This document shows positions 17,918 to 27,207 of a DNA stretch of 64,000 nucleotides, in pieces. The notes beneath the pieces are model-generated. The model did no database searches. It was given only the letters and a program-made list of their open reading frames with translations, and was not told the origin of the DNA. The stretch is from Bacteroidota bacterium. Its GTDB lineage: Bacteria > Bacteroidota > Bacteroidia > Chitinophagales > Chitinophagaceae. Each line of letters begins with the position of its first letter. Position 1 is the first letter of the stretch. The stretch is from positions 28,249 through 92,248 of the forward strand of contig JANYEA010000003.1 of the NCBI GenBank assembly GCA_025363385.1, read 5' to 3'. A program made the position numbers and the translations under genes.

Positions 17918-20900
17918 ATGAATAAGTGGTTTATTTTAATAGGCTTTCTTTTACCCCTATTTTCTTTGGCACAGGTGAACTCTGTGCAATTTGGAAAAAA
18001 CAGGGTACAGCATAAAAAGTTCGCTTGGAAGTTTTATCAGTCACCCAATTTTAACACCTATACCTCTCAGGGCGGTGTTGAATTAGGCAAATTTGTGGCC
18101 CAAGTTGCGGAAGAAGAATTGCCTTCTATCGAAAATTTTACGGAATACTCCTTACAGCGTCGCGCAAATATCGTGGTATATAATAATTATAACGATTATA
18201 AAAGTAGCAATATCGGATTGGGAATGGATTGGCAAAACTCTGGCGGATTAACCAAACTCGTTAATAATAAGATCGTTGTTTATTACGACGGTAACCATGA
18301 ACACTTAAAAAGAAGTATTCGTGAAGGGGTTGCAAAAGTGTTGACAGATAATTTACTTTTTGGAGATGATATCGGAGAATTTGCCAGTAACCAGGCTTTA
18401 TTGGATTTACCAAAATGGTTAGTAGATGGATATGTGGCATATACTGCAGAGCCATGGAGTGTTGAGAAAGATGATGCTTTGAAGAGTGCCATGTTGGGTG
18501 GAAGTTATCATTCGTTTTATCAGTTTGCTTTTGATAAACCCGTTCTTGCAGGAAACGCCTTTTGGTATTATTTCGGAGAAAAATATCGAAAGGAAAACAT
18601 TACTTACATGCTCTACCTGAGTCGTGTATATAAAAATATCAATAGCGCTGCATTAAGAATTTGCAAAATCAAATTCAAAGAAGTACTGGCAGAATTTATG
18701 CAGTATGAACAAGATAAATATATCAAAGACATACGTGGAAGAAGAAATGCACCGAAGGGGCAATTAAATATTACAGAAGATATTACCAAGAACGATTATT
18801 TCAGATTTCAGGCAAATCCAACTCCTAAGAGCAATACGTACGCAGTGGTTGAATTTAAAAAAGGAATTTATAGCGTTAAATATTATGAGAATTTTTATAA
18901 CGCTAAAACGCTTCTGCAATTAGGAGTTCGCACCAATCAAGGTGATATCAATCCAAACTATCCTATCATGGCCTGGGATGGCAAGGGTAGTCGTTTACTA
19001 GTTGTTTACTGGCAGGATGGCAAGATTAAAATGTTTGTATATGATGCCATTGCGCATTATAAAAAATACAAACAAACCATTGAAGGCATAGACCAGATAT
19101 TAGATGCGTCTTTTATGTTGGATGCAAATACCCTAGTGTTAAGTGCCGTTAAAAACGGTCACTCTGATATCTTCACCTATAAAATTGAAGAAAACAGATT
19201 GATGCAGGTAACCAATGATGTGTATGATGATGTAGACCCAAGTTTTGTAGCCTTTCCGAATCGTACGGGTATTATTTTCTCATCCAATCGTCCTAACCCT
19301 GATGCAGCAAGTGCCGATACGGTTTTACCAGGCCGACATCCCTTCAACGTGTATTTAATTGATGGTATGGGGGGATCTAGTCAGTTTTCGCAACTTACCA
19401 ATCAAACATTTGGTAACGCGCGTTCACCGATGCAATACAATGGCACACATTTTACTTTTGTGTCTGATCAGAATGGTATTAAAAACAGGTGGGCTGGATT
19501 TTTTGCTACCGCCAGAAATGGGGTAGATACTTTATATTATATAGGAGATCAGGTTTTGCATAATCCATCCAACAGTGAATTTGACAGCACGCTTGTTGCC
19601 TGGCGTAAGAATGAACCAGATAGTGTGAGTTATTTTCAAGTTTACAGAGATTCAACGTATACATTTCCAATTACAAACTATCAGAGTTCTTTATTAGAAT
19701 CCAGGATTGCTGGGAATAACGGGCAAGTAAGTGAAGTGCGTCAGGAAGGAGATTTTAAATTCCTCTATAAATTAAAAGTTGATTCCATAGCACTTAAAAG
19801 GAGAAATGTAAATCCTAAGCCTACTGATTATATGAAGAAAACGGTGGATGCCAAGAGGGCAGCAGAGGGTAAAGCCATTTTCTATAATAATAAACAGGTA
19901 ACTGCTCCAGCAAAAAAAGCGGATAGCGATATATTTCAATCAGAGTTTGCGGATGAAAAACAAGATACACTTGCTACACAAAGTTTAATCAAGAATGCCC
20001 AGAGAGCATCCACATTGAGCAAATCGAAACTCTTCGATTATCGAATGAAGTATAGTAGCGATTATGTATTAGCGGGATTTACCAATAATGTATTGATTAA
20101 CAGATATCAACCTTATGCAGGTGGTGCGGGCCCAATTCAATTGAATAATGGGAATGATCTGAACTTAACATTCCGTGTAGGTACTAGTGATTTGTTTGAA
20201 GACATCAAGTTTGTAGGTGGATTTAGATTTGGAACCAATTTGAAAGACAAAGATGTGTTCATGAGTTTCCAGAATTATCGGAAACGTTTGGATTGGGGCT
20301 TTACTTATTATAGAAGTAACGTTACTAATTTCTATGCTAGTAATTATAATAACGAACTGTTCACAAATTTATTCCAAGCAAATGTGTCTTATCCTTTAAA
20401 TGAAGTGAAAAGTCTTCGTGCAACAATTGCTTTGAGAACTGATCGAGGAGTATTGAAGTCTTACGATAATTATTCGGGCTATCCCGATCCTGCTGCATTA
20501 GGGGTAAAAGATACCGTATCAAAATATGCACTAACTAGATTCGAATATGTGCATGATAATAGCATCAATCCCACTCAGAATATTTGGAACGGCCTTCGTT
20601 TTAAAATATACATGGATGTAAATATGCCGATCTATAATGCAGGAGCCGGAGCGGGTAAATTTACTTTCAATTTTGGAGTAGATGCTCGCAGATACATTAA
20701 AATATACCGCAACTTTATTTGGGCAGGACGTGCCGCTGCAGATTTTTCTTGGGGCAATCAAAAGCTAATTTATTACCTAGGTGGGGTAGATGGTTGGGTT
20801 GGACCTAAGTTCAATAATAATCCACCAGCATCCGATCAAACCTATGCATTTCAATCACTCGCAGTTAATATGCGTGGCTATAATCAAAACATAGCCAACG

Positions 20901-21280
20901 GAAATAATGCTTTTGTGTTGAATAGTGAATTTAGGTTGCCATTGTTTGCTACACTTATTAATAGACCCATCAATAATGCCTTTCTGCGTAATTTCCAATT
21001 GATACAATTCATCGATCTGGGATCGGCATGGAATGGCAAATACAACGGTATTACCAGACCTGGGCAGTACATTCAACAACTAGATGCTACCGGATATCCG
21101 GTGAGCAATGTGGCTGTGAGGATAGATGCGGGCGGTCTAGGGCCATTTGCAGGAGGTTACGGTTTTGGTGTACGTAGTACTTTACTCGGATACTTCATGA
21201 AACTTGATGCGGCCTGGCCAATGAAAGGTGTTTTTGTAGGAAAACCGGTATGGTATTTTGCACTTGGATTTGATTTCTAA
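17918..21280 (+). CDS. Giant outer-membrane protein: peptidase-MA-like head, TolB-like propeller, surface-antigen barrel
   Basis: This 1120-residue protein has a signal peptide (MNKWFILIGFLLPLFSLAQ). Residues about 30-280 resemble a gluzincin (peptidase MA-like) domain: 'ANIVVYNNYNDYKSS', 'LKRSIREGVAKVL', 'LPKWLVDGYVAY'. The HExxH site is missing, with 'REGVAKV' in its place, so it is probably a dead peptidase. Residues about 300-600 carry TolB-type PD40 beta-propeller repeats ('GIIFSSNRPNPD'). The last ~400 residues are strand-rich with 'FIWAGRAAADFSWG' and 'FVLNSEFRLPLF', as in the BamA/D15 surface-antigen barrel. The function is unknown; a scaffold or transport role at the outer membrane is inference. 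A second ATG 15 nt upstream is possible. Confidence 0.8.
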   Translation: MNKWFILIGFLLPLFSLAQVNSVQFGKNRVQHKKFAWKFYQSPNFNTYTSQGGVELGKFVAQVAEEELPSIENFTEYSLQRRANIVVYNNYNDYKSSNIGLGMDWQNSGGLTKLVNNKIVVYYDGNHEHLKRSIREGVAKVLTDNLLFGDDIGEFASNQALLDLPKWLVDGYVAYTAEPWSVEKDDALKSAMLGGSYHSFYQFAFDKPVLAGNAFWYYFGEKYRKENITYMLYLSRVYKNINSAALRICKIKFKEVLAEFMQYEQDKYIKDIRGRRNAPKGQLNITEDITKNDYFRFQANPTPKSNTYAVVEFKKGIYSVKYYENFYNAKTLLQLGVRTNQGDINPNYPIMAWDGKGSRLLVVYWQDGKIKMFVYDAIAHYKKYKQTIEGIDQILDASFMLDANTLVLSAVKNGHSDIFTYKIEENRLMQVTNDVYDDVDPSFVAFPNRTGIIFSSNRPNPDAASADTVLPGRHPFNVYLIDGMGGSSQFSQLTNQTFGNARSPMQYNGTHFTFVSDQNGIKNRWAGFFATARNGVDTLYYIGDQVLHNPSNSEFDSTLVAWRKNEPDSVSYFQVYRDSTYTFPITNYQSSLLESRIAGNNGQVSEVRQEGDFKFLYKLKVDSIALKRRNVNPKPTDYMKKTVDAKRAAEGKAIFYNNKQVTAPAKKADSDIFQSEFADEKQDTLATQSLIKNAQRASTLSKSKLFDYRMKYSSDYVLAGFTNNVLINRYQPYAGGAGPIQLNNGNDLNLTFRVGTSDLFEDIKFVGGFRFGTNLKDKDVFMSFQNYRKRLDWGFTYYRSNVTNFYASNYNNELFTNLFQANVSYPLNEVKSLRATIALRTDRGVLKSYDNYSGYPDPAALGVKDTVSKYALTRFEYVHDNSINPTQNIWNGLRFKIYMDVNMPIYNAGAGAGKFTFNFGVDARRYIKIYRNFIWAGRAAADFSWGNQKLIYYLGGVDGWVGPKFNNNPPASDQTYAFQSLAVNMRGYNQNIANGNNAFVLNSEFRLPLFATLINRPINNAFLRNFQLIQFIDLGSAWNGKYNGITRPGQYIQQLDATGYPVSNVAVRIDAGGLGPFAGGYGFGVRSTLLGYFMKLDAAWPMKGVFVGKPVWYFALGFDF

Positions 21281-21324
21281 GGAGTATTAACTTTATTATA
21301 AGCCCAAAAAATTGATACATCAAC

Positions 21325-21332
21325 TATCTTTG
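21325..21332 (+). promoter_or_regulatory. -7 element directly before the DUF5686 gene (leaderless candidate)
   Basis: TATCTTTG, a full match to TAnnTTTG, ends 5 nt before the ATG, so transcription would start at or next to the first codon. Confidence 0.55.
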
Positions 21333-21337
21333 GGTCA

Positions 21338-23833
21338 ATGGTCTCGTATATAAAATCCGGGTTTTTACTCTTAACTCTTATCCTGTGTTCGATAATCTTA
21401 CCGGCACAAAATAAAAGGTTGTCTGGTGTTGTTAAAGACAAACAAAGCGACGAGCCAATACCTTTTGCTTCTGTTGTTTTTAAATTATCAAAGAAAGGCG
21501 TCTTAACAGATTCGGCAGGAAGATTTTCGGTTGATTTTGAAGGTGTTAAAAATACAGATTCTATCACCGTTCAGAGTGTGGGATATAAAGTTTTAATCCT
21601 ACCTGTTTCCTCTTTTAAAGATTCTAACTCGGTAACCACTTTTAAAATTGAGGTATTGCCACCTACTGGCGAAGCTATTGTAAAAAGTAAATACAACAGG
21701 GCTCTTTGGTTCTGGAAAAAAATCATGGCCAATAAGGATAAAAATAATCGTACCCGTTGGGATAATTATTCTTACGAGATCTATAATAAAATAGAAATGG
21801 ATCTGAATAATGTGAAGAAAGAAAAACTGCAGAAAAACTTAATTACAAAACCACTGAGTTTTGTGTTGAGTTATGTAGACAGCTCCGAAGAACATGTGGC
21901 TTTTCTGCCGGTGTATTTGTCGGAAACTTTGTCCGACTATTATTATCAAAAAGCCCCTGAACGAATTCATGAAGTAATTAAAGCTACTCGCACCAATGGA
22001 GTTGAGAACGAAAGTTTAATTAAAGAATTGGGAGGCATGTACCAAAATGTAAACGTGTACAACAACTTCATTCCGGTATTTAATAAAGATTTTATTAGTC
22101 CCTTTAATAGCAATGGCGATAACTACTATAAATTCAAATTGGCCGATACTGCTTATTTAAGAGGTAAACGTCTGGTACATTTTAGGTTCTCTGCTAAACG
22201 CAAGGGAGAGAATACTTTTGAAGGAGATTGCTGGGTAAATGATACGAGTTTTGCCTTACAAAAAGTAACACTTCGACCATCGCCAGATGCGAATATTAAT
22301 TTTATTGAAGGATTATCCATTATACAAGAATATCGGTTAATAAATGATTCTGTTTGGTTCTTATATAAAGATCGATTCGTGGCAGATATTGCTCCCATTG
22401 GAAATGGAAAATTGGGTATTAAGGGAAGAAAGACAGCTACTTATGAGCATATTAAATTAAATGATACCACTACTCTGAATGATATTGCCAAAACCAAAAA
22501 GATTCAACAGGTAGATCTAGTGCCTGACACCCAGAATTTACCAGATTCTTTCTGGCAAAAAAATCGCCATGAACAATTAGATAAAAATGAAAGAGCAGTG
22601 TATGCTGTTTTAGATACGCTAAATAAAAATAAGACTTATTTATTTTATAAAAATACCGCTGAAGCTTTTATGAAGGGCACTTTCGATTTGGGAAACCTTC
22701 GATTTGGCCCTTGGTATTATTGGGTTAGTGGTAATTATTGGGAAGGAGCCAGATTTAGATTTGATGTATCTACCAACCGTGGATTTAATAAAAAATTATT
22801 CCTAACAGGTTACGCGGCTTATGGAACTAAAGATGGCGTGTTTAAGGGCGGTGGGGAAGCCAAATATTTATTTAATAAAGACTATTGGACCTTCTTAAGT
22901 TTTAGATATAAAAACGATTTAGATAATGGACAGGTTAATTACGATCAGTTAGGTACCGATAACCTTTTTGCTACTTTATTTAGAAGGCCAGGAATACCTT
23001 TTAAGTTTCAACAATTGGAAAAGAAAGAATTAGAATTTTATAAAGAATCACCAAAAGGTTTTGGTGTTGGATTAACCTTAGTAAGTAAAAAATATGATGC
23101 ATTATTAAACCTTCCTGGTAAAGAATGGTATACGCAAAAAGGGGTTGATCCTTTTAATACATTTGAATCTGTGTTACATTTTAGGTGGGCACATTTAGAA
23201 CGTAGTTTAATTACCAATTTCCATCGTTTAAGCTTGGGTAGTTTGTATCCCATTGTTGATTTAAAATATACCAAAGGCTGGACGAAAGTGTTAAACAGTA
23301 ATTACGATTATCATAAAATCGACTTCTCCGTTTCTCACTTATTTAAAATTTCACCATATGGGGAAGTACATTATAATTTCTTTGCCGGAAAAGTATTTGG
23401 AACACTGCCTTATCAAATGTTAGATATTTTGCCAGGTAATGAAGTGTATTATTATAGTCAGTTTAGTTTTAACCTCATGCAACGTTTTGAATACCTAGCC
23501 GACCAGTATGCAGGGTTTAATGTAGAACACAATTTTGGTCCTGGAATTTTTAAATATATTCCGATAACCAGAAAAATGAAATTCCGTCAGTTCTGGAGTG
23601 CCAAGGGTATCGTGGGAAGTTTAACTGATGCGAATAAGCAAATGAATTTTGTGGGCAATTATCCTTATCGATCACTCGATAACAAACCATATATCGAGTT
23701 AGGAACTGGGGTAGATAATATCTTTAAATTCTTCAGGGTAGATTTTGTTTGGCGTGTGGCTTCGCCTTCTCCTATTAATGGAGATTTAAGAGATAAGTTT
23801 GGCATGTTTGCCAGCTTCCGTTTCCAGTTCTAA
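21338..23833 (+). CDS. DUF5686 outer-membrane protein with carboxypeptidase-regulatory-like domain
   Basis: This 831-residue protein has a signal peptide (cleavage near 'ILPAQN'). A CarboxypepD_reg-like beta-sandwich follows ('LSGVVKDKQSDEPIPFASV', 'DSAGRFSVDF'), then the DUF5686 region to the end, whose second half is strand-rich and ends in 'GMFASFRFQF', a terminal Phe typical of outer-membrane barrels. This architecture is common in Bacteroidota, often near surface-assembly genes, and its role is unknown. It lies 57 nt downstream of the giant outer-membrane gene but has its own -7 box. The 3' end overlaps the stop codon of the convergent pyrD gene by 4 nt. Confidence 0.88.
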   Translation: MVSYIKSGFLLLTLILCSIILPAQNKRLSGVVKDKQSDEPIPFASVVFKLSKKGVLTDSAGRFSVDFEGVKNTDSITVQSVGYKVLILPVSSFKDSNSVTTFKIEVLPPTGEAIVKSKYNRALWFWKKIMANKDKNNRTRWDNYSYEIYNKIEMDLNNVKKEKLQKNLITKPLSFVLSYVDSSEEHVAFLPVYLSETLSDYYYQKAPERIHEVIKATRTNGVENESLIKELGGMYQNVNVYNNFIPVFNKDFISPFNSNGDNYYKFKLADTAYLRGKRLVHFRFSAKRKGENTFEGDCWVNDTSFALQKVTLRPSPDANINFIEGLSIIQEYRLINDSVWFLYKDRFVADIAPIGNGKLGIKGRKTATYEHIKLNDTTTLNDIAKTKKIQQVDLVPDTQNLPDSFWQKNRHEQLDKNERAVYAVLDTLNKNKTYLFYKNTAEAFMKGTFDLGNLRFGPWYYWVSGNYWEGARFRFDVSTNRGFNKKLFLTGYAAYGTKDGVFKGGGEAKYLFNKDYWTFLSFRYKNDLDNGQVNYDQLGTDNLFATLFRRPGIPFKFQQLEKKELEFYKESPKGFGVGLTLVSKKYDALLNLPGKEWYTQKGVDPFNTFESVLHFRWAHLERSLITNFHRLSLGSLYPIVDLKYTKGWTKVLNSNYDYHKIDFSVSHLFKISPYGEVHYNFFAGKVFGTLPYQMLDILPGNEVYYYSQFSFNLMQRFEYLADQYAGFNVEHNFGPGIFKYIPITRKMKFRQFWSAKGIVGSLTDANKQMNFVGNYPYRSLDNKPYIELGTGVDNIFKFFRVDFVWRVASPSPINGDLRDKFGMFASFRFQF

Positions 23834-24888
23834 TTGTGAGCTGCTAAATAAGTACAAATATTTTTTACAATGGCAGGGCCTTCATAAATAAAGCCTGTCC
23901 ATACCTGTATCAAAGAAGCACCTGCTGCTAATTTTTCCTGAGCATCTGCTCCAGTGAAAATACCCCCACTTGCAATGATCGGAATTTTACCATCCGTATT
24001 TTTATAGAGATAGTTTACAACTTCTGTAGCCCTTGCGGTTACAGGCTTTCCACTCAATCCACCCGCACCCATGGCTATTACATTGGCAGAAGGGGTAATT
24101 AGGTTGGAGCGACTAATCGTTGTATTAGTTGCCACCAATCCACTCAGTTTTGTATCGAAAGAAAGCGAAACGATATCGGCCAATTGCTCCTCTGTTAAAT
24201 CTGGTGCAATTTTTAAAAGAAGTGGTTTAGGGTTTGCCATGCCTTGATTAATATTTTGCAGGTTGGCCAAAATTTTTGTGAGAGAATCTTTCTCTTGTAA
24301 TTCCCGAAGTCCCGGTGTATTGGGCGAACTAACATTTACCACAAAATAATCTACGGTATCAAATAATTCGCGGAAGCATATTTCGTAATCTCTCCAGGCT
24401 TCTTCATTAGGAGTAACTTTATTTTTACCAATATTTCCACCCACAATCATTTTGCCACCCAATTTTTCAGTTTTACTTTTATTCCATTCAATGAGACGTT
24501 GTTTAGCTTGTTGAACACCTAAATTATTAAACCCCATTCTATTAATCAACCCCTTGTCTTTCGGTAACCGAAATAAACGTGGCTGCTCATTTCCATCTTG
24601 TGGTTTAGGGGTTACTGTTCCAATTTCTACGAAGCCAAAACCAAGGCAAGCCAATTCTTTTAAGTAACTGGCGTTTTTATCGAAACCAGCTCCTAAACCA
24701 ACGGGATTGGTAAAATGTAATCCAAATACATCGTTCTCCAGGCTTGGATTCGATACTGTAAATTGATTCTGAAGTATTTGACAACCAAGGGAAGTAGAAC
24801 AAATCTGGTGTAGTGAATTCATTGAAAAATGATGCACTTCCTCCGGCGGAAAATTAAAAAGTAGGTTGCGAAGAATTGGATAAATCAT
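23830..24888 (-). CDS. pyrD: Dihydroorotate dehydrogenase, quinone-dependent (class 2)
   Basis: This 352-residue enzyme oxidises dihydroorotate to orotate in pyrimidine synthesis and passes electrons to the quinone pool. The N-terminal hydrophobic helix ('YPILRNLLFNFPPEEVHHF') is the membrane and quinone-binding part of class 2 enzymes. 'GLGAGFDKNA' is the FMN-binding start of the barrel, and 'VVNVSSPNTPGLRELQ' carries the catalytic Ser of class 2. 'NTTISR' and 'IIASGGIFTGADAQEKLAAG' complete the FMN site. It is a single gene, divergent from the thiolase gene, with a perfect -7 box 4 nt before its ATG. Confidence 0.96.
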   Translation of the reverse strand: MIYPILRNLLFNFPPEEVHHFSMNSLHQICSTSLGCQILQNQFTVSNPSLENDVFGLHFTNPVGLGAGFDKNASYLKELACLGFGFVEIGTVTPKPQDGNEQPRLFRLPKDKGLINRMGFNNLGVQQAKQRLIEWNKSKTEKLGGKMIVGGNIGKNKVTPNEEAWRDYEICFRELFDTVDYFVVNVSSPNTPGLRELQEKDSLTKILANLQNINQGMANPKPLLLKIAPDLTEEQLADIVSLSFDTKLSGLVATNTTISRSNLITPSANVIAMGAGGLSGKPVTARATEVVNYLYKNTDGKIPIIASGGIFTGADAQEKLAAGASLIQVWTGFIYEGPAIVKNICTYLAAHN

Positions 24889-24892
24889 GCTA

Positions 24893-24900
24893 CAAAGATA
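24893..24900 (-). promoter_or_regulatory. -7 element directly before pyrD (leaderless candidate)
   Basis: Read on the minus strand, TATCTTTG is followed by TAGC and then the ATG. With the usual spacing the transcript would begin at the start codon. Confidence 0.6.
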
Positions 24901-24958
24901 AAGCAGGGCAGCAGGTAAAAAATAATAGTTGCATAAACAACTTTTAATTCATTTTCAC

Positions 24959-24966
24959 TACATTTG
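24959..24966 (+). promoter_or_regulatory. Putative -7 element of the thiolase promoter
   Basis: TACATTTG matches TAnnTTTG and lies 21 nt before the ATG at 24988. It overlaps an upstream in-frame TTG and so supports the ATG as the start. Confidence 0.55.
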
Positions 24967-24987
24967 AAGAGATTAAAAGAAAAACGC

Positions 24988-26163
24988 ATGCAGGAAGCAT
25001 ATATCGTTGCCGGATACCGTACCGCAGTTACAAAGAGTAAGAAAGGCGGTTTTCGATTTTTTCGCCCTGATGATTTAGCGGTAGAAGTAATCAAGGGCTT
25101 GGTTGCCGATATTCCACAACTGGATACCAGTAGGGTAGATGATGTAATTGTAGGAAATGCAGTGCCTGAAGCAGAGCAGGGATTACAATTTGGCAGGATC
25201 ATTTCAGCAAGGGCCTTGGGAATTGGTGTTGCCGGTTTTACCATTAATAGATATTGTGCAAGCGGACTAGAAGCCATTGCACTTGCCACTGCTAAGATTC
25301 GCACTGGGATGGCCGATTGTGTTATTGCTGGTGGTGTAGAAAGCATGAGCTTGGTACCTACTGCAGGTTGGAAAACAGTTCCTTCATATACCATTGCCAA
25401 AACCGATCCGGATTATTATTTGAGTATGGGTTTAACTGCAGAAGCGGTTGCCAATGAATTTAATATTAGCAGAGAAGACCAGGATTTATTTGCTGTAGGC
25501 TCGCATGTGAAAGCGGCAAGAGCTATAAAAGAAGGATATTTTAAATCTGGCATTATCCCTATAACAGTGGAAGAGACTTATGTAAATGAAAAGGGTAAGA
25601 AAGCCGTTCGATCTTATGTAGTTGATACTGATGATGGAGTTCGTGAAGGAACAGCGGCAGATGTGTTAGCTAAATTAAAACCAGCATTTGCTATTGGTGG
25701 TTCTGTTACTGCTGGTAACTCTTCGCAAACCAGTGATGGGGCTTCTTTTGTTTTGGTGATGGGCGAAAAAATGATGCTGGAATTAGGATTGAAACCTATT
25801 GGAAGATTAGTGAATTGTGCTTCTGCTGGAGTAGAACCCAGACTCATGGGCATTGGCCCAGTGGCTGCAGTTCCAAAAGTATTGAAGCAAGCTAATATGA
25901 GTTTGAATGATATTGACCTGATTGAATTGAATGAGGCATTTGCTTCTCAATCACTTGCGGTGATTCGCAAATTAGCATTGAATCAGGATATCGTTAATAT
26001 AAACGGTGGTGCCATTGCTTTAGGCCATCCTTTGGGATGCACCGGATCAAAACTTACCGTTCAGATTTTAAATGACATGAAGCGCTTGAATAAAAAATAT
26101 GGATTGGTAACAGCTTGTGTAGGGGGCGGACAAGGAATAGCAGGCATCATTGAGAACCTATAA
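24988..26163 (+). CDS. Acetyl-CoA C-acyltransferase (thiolase)
   Basis: This 391-residue thiolase has the nucleophile Cys90 in 'TINRYCASGLEAIALA', the 'GGVESMS' loop, the 'NEAFASQSLAV' motif, the general-base His in 'GGAIALGHPLGCTGS', and the second Cys in 'CVGGGQG'. It either cleaves 3-ketoacyl-CoA in beta-oxidation or condenses two acetyl-CoA; the sequence does not settle which. The long fatty-acid-enzyme-like N-terminus ('RTAVTKSKKGGFRFFRPDDL') favours degradation (FadA-like). No other beta-oxidation gene is adjacent. A hairpin terminator follows. Confidence 0.93.
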   Translation: MQEAYIVAGYRTAVTKSKKGGFRFFRPDDLAVEVIKGLVADIPQLDTSRVDDVIVGNAVPEAEQGLQFGRIISARALGIGVAGFTINRYCASGLEAIALATAKIRTGMADCVIAGGVESMSLVPTAGWKTVPSYTIAKTDPDYYLSMGLTAEAVANEFNISREDQDLFAVGSHVKAARAIKEGYFKSGIIPITVEETYVNEKGKKAVRSYVVDTDDGVREGTAADVLAKLKPAFAIGGSVTAGNSSQTSDGASFVLVMGEKMMLELGLKPIGRLVNCASAGVEPRLMGIGPVAAVPKVLKQANMSLNDIDLIELNEAFASQSLAVIRKLALNQDIVNINGGAIALGHPLGCTGSKLTVQILNDMKRLNKKYGLVTACVGGGQGIAGIIENL

Positions 26164-26181
26164 CTTACAAGATTCACAGAT

Positions 26182-26214
26182 AGCCTCCACAATTTATTTT
26201 GCGGAGGCTTTTTT
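26182..26214 (+). terminator. Rho-independent terminator after the thiolase gene
   Basis: A 7-bp GC-rich stem (26182-26188 with 26203-26209) is followed by a run of Ts. The loop is 14 nt. Confidence 0.75.
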
Positions 26215-26275
26215 GTGATATAAATCATTGTTTTAAAATAGAATTAAGAGTAACTTCATAGTACAAAAAACAGCC

Positions 26276-27106
26276 ATGAAAACGATACTAGTTCCCACCG
26301 ATTTTTCTGATACAGCCCGGAATGCTGCAAAGTATGCATTAGCCCTGGGTAACCAGATTAAAGCAACCAGAATTGTATTATACAATGCATTTCAGGCGCC
26401 AATTAGCGTTGATCCTATGGTGCCAACCGTTCAGTTGTTGGATATGGATTTGATGAAAAAAAGCAGTGAAGAAGGATTGGCACAGTTCAAAGCTGATTTA
26501 AAATCAGACCCATTTGGAAGCATTGAAATGGATACTTTTAGTGAGTACAATGTTCTTACAGGTGGTATTAACGATTTAGCAAAAGCTGTGGCTGCAGATT
26601 TTATTGTGATGGGCATTACTGGCGGCGGCGCAGTTACTGAAACATTGATTGGTAGCAATGCAGTAAGTGTTTCTTTACATTCTACTTTTCCGGTAATTAT
26701 TGTACCTCCTGGAGCTACTTTCCAAAAAATAAATCATGTATTGTTGGCTTGCGACTTTAAGCAAGTTTTAGAAACGACTCCTGTTCGTCCGCTGAAATTA
26801 CTGTTAGAAAATACTGGAGCAGCATTACACATTTTACATGTAAATACCAGTAATGAAAAAGCAATCGATGTTTCTTTCGAAAGCATGGTATTAGATAGTT
26901 TATTAAAATCAAATAACCCACAATATCATTTTGTAGAAAACGAATCCTTCACTGATGGTATTAATCAGTTTGCGGATAGTAATAATATCGATATGATTAT
27001 TACCATGCCTAAAAAGCATGGATTCTTCGATAGCATTTTCAAGAAAAGCCATACCAAGCGATTAGCATTTCATAGCCATCTTCCTTTAATGGTGATGCAT
27101 GACTAA
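26276..27106 (+). CDS. Universal stress protein, tandem UspA domains
   Basis: This 276-residue cytosolic protein has two UspA folds. The first (1-145) starts 'MKTILVPTDFSDTARNAAKY' and ends with 'LIGSNAVSVSLHSTFPVIIVPPG', which keeps the G-x-x-S/N ATP-loop features in altered form. The second (about 150-276) starts 'INHVLLACDFK' and ends 'AFHSHLPLMVMHD', with a weaker nucleotide site. Tandem Usp proteins of this kind are common in Bacteroidota; roles in stress tolerance are known only in general. It is monocistronic; the ~100 nt after it are A/G-rich with no clear terminator. Confidence 0.9.
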   Translation: MKTILVPTDFSDTARNAAKYALALGNQIKATRIVLYNAFQAPISVDPMVPTVQLLDMDLMKKSSEEGLAQFKADLKSDPFGSIEMDTFSEYNVLTGGINDLAKAVAADFIVMGITGGGAVTETLIGSNAVSVSLHSTFPVIIVPPGATFQKINHVLLACDFKQVLETTPVRPLKLLLENTGAALHILHVNTSNEKAIDVSFESMVLDSLLKSNNPQYHFVENESFTDGINQFADSNNIDMIITMPKKHGFFDSIFKKSHTKRLAFHSHLPLMVMHD

Positions 27107-27207
27107 GAAGAAGATATAAGATAAAAGTGAAGAGAGGATAGTAAGATGATAAGATAATATATTCGGTTTTAAACTTTTCACTAAAAACATCAAAAAAAGA
27201 AAATCAT

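Noticed and set aside
24885..25400. 171-codon open frame on the minus strand
   Set aside because: It is antisense to the thiolase gene and covers the divergent promoter region; no domain or signal supports it.
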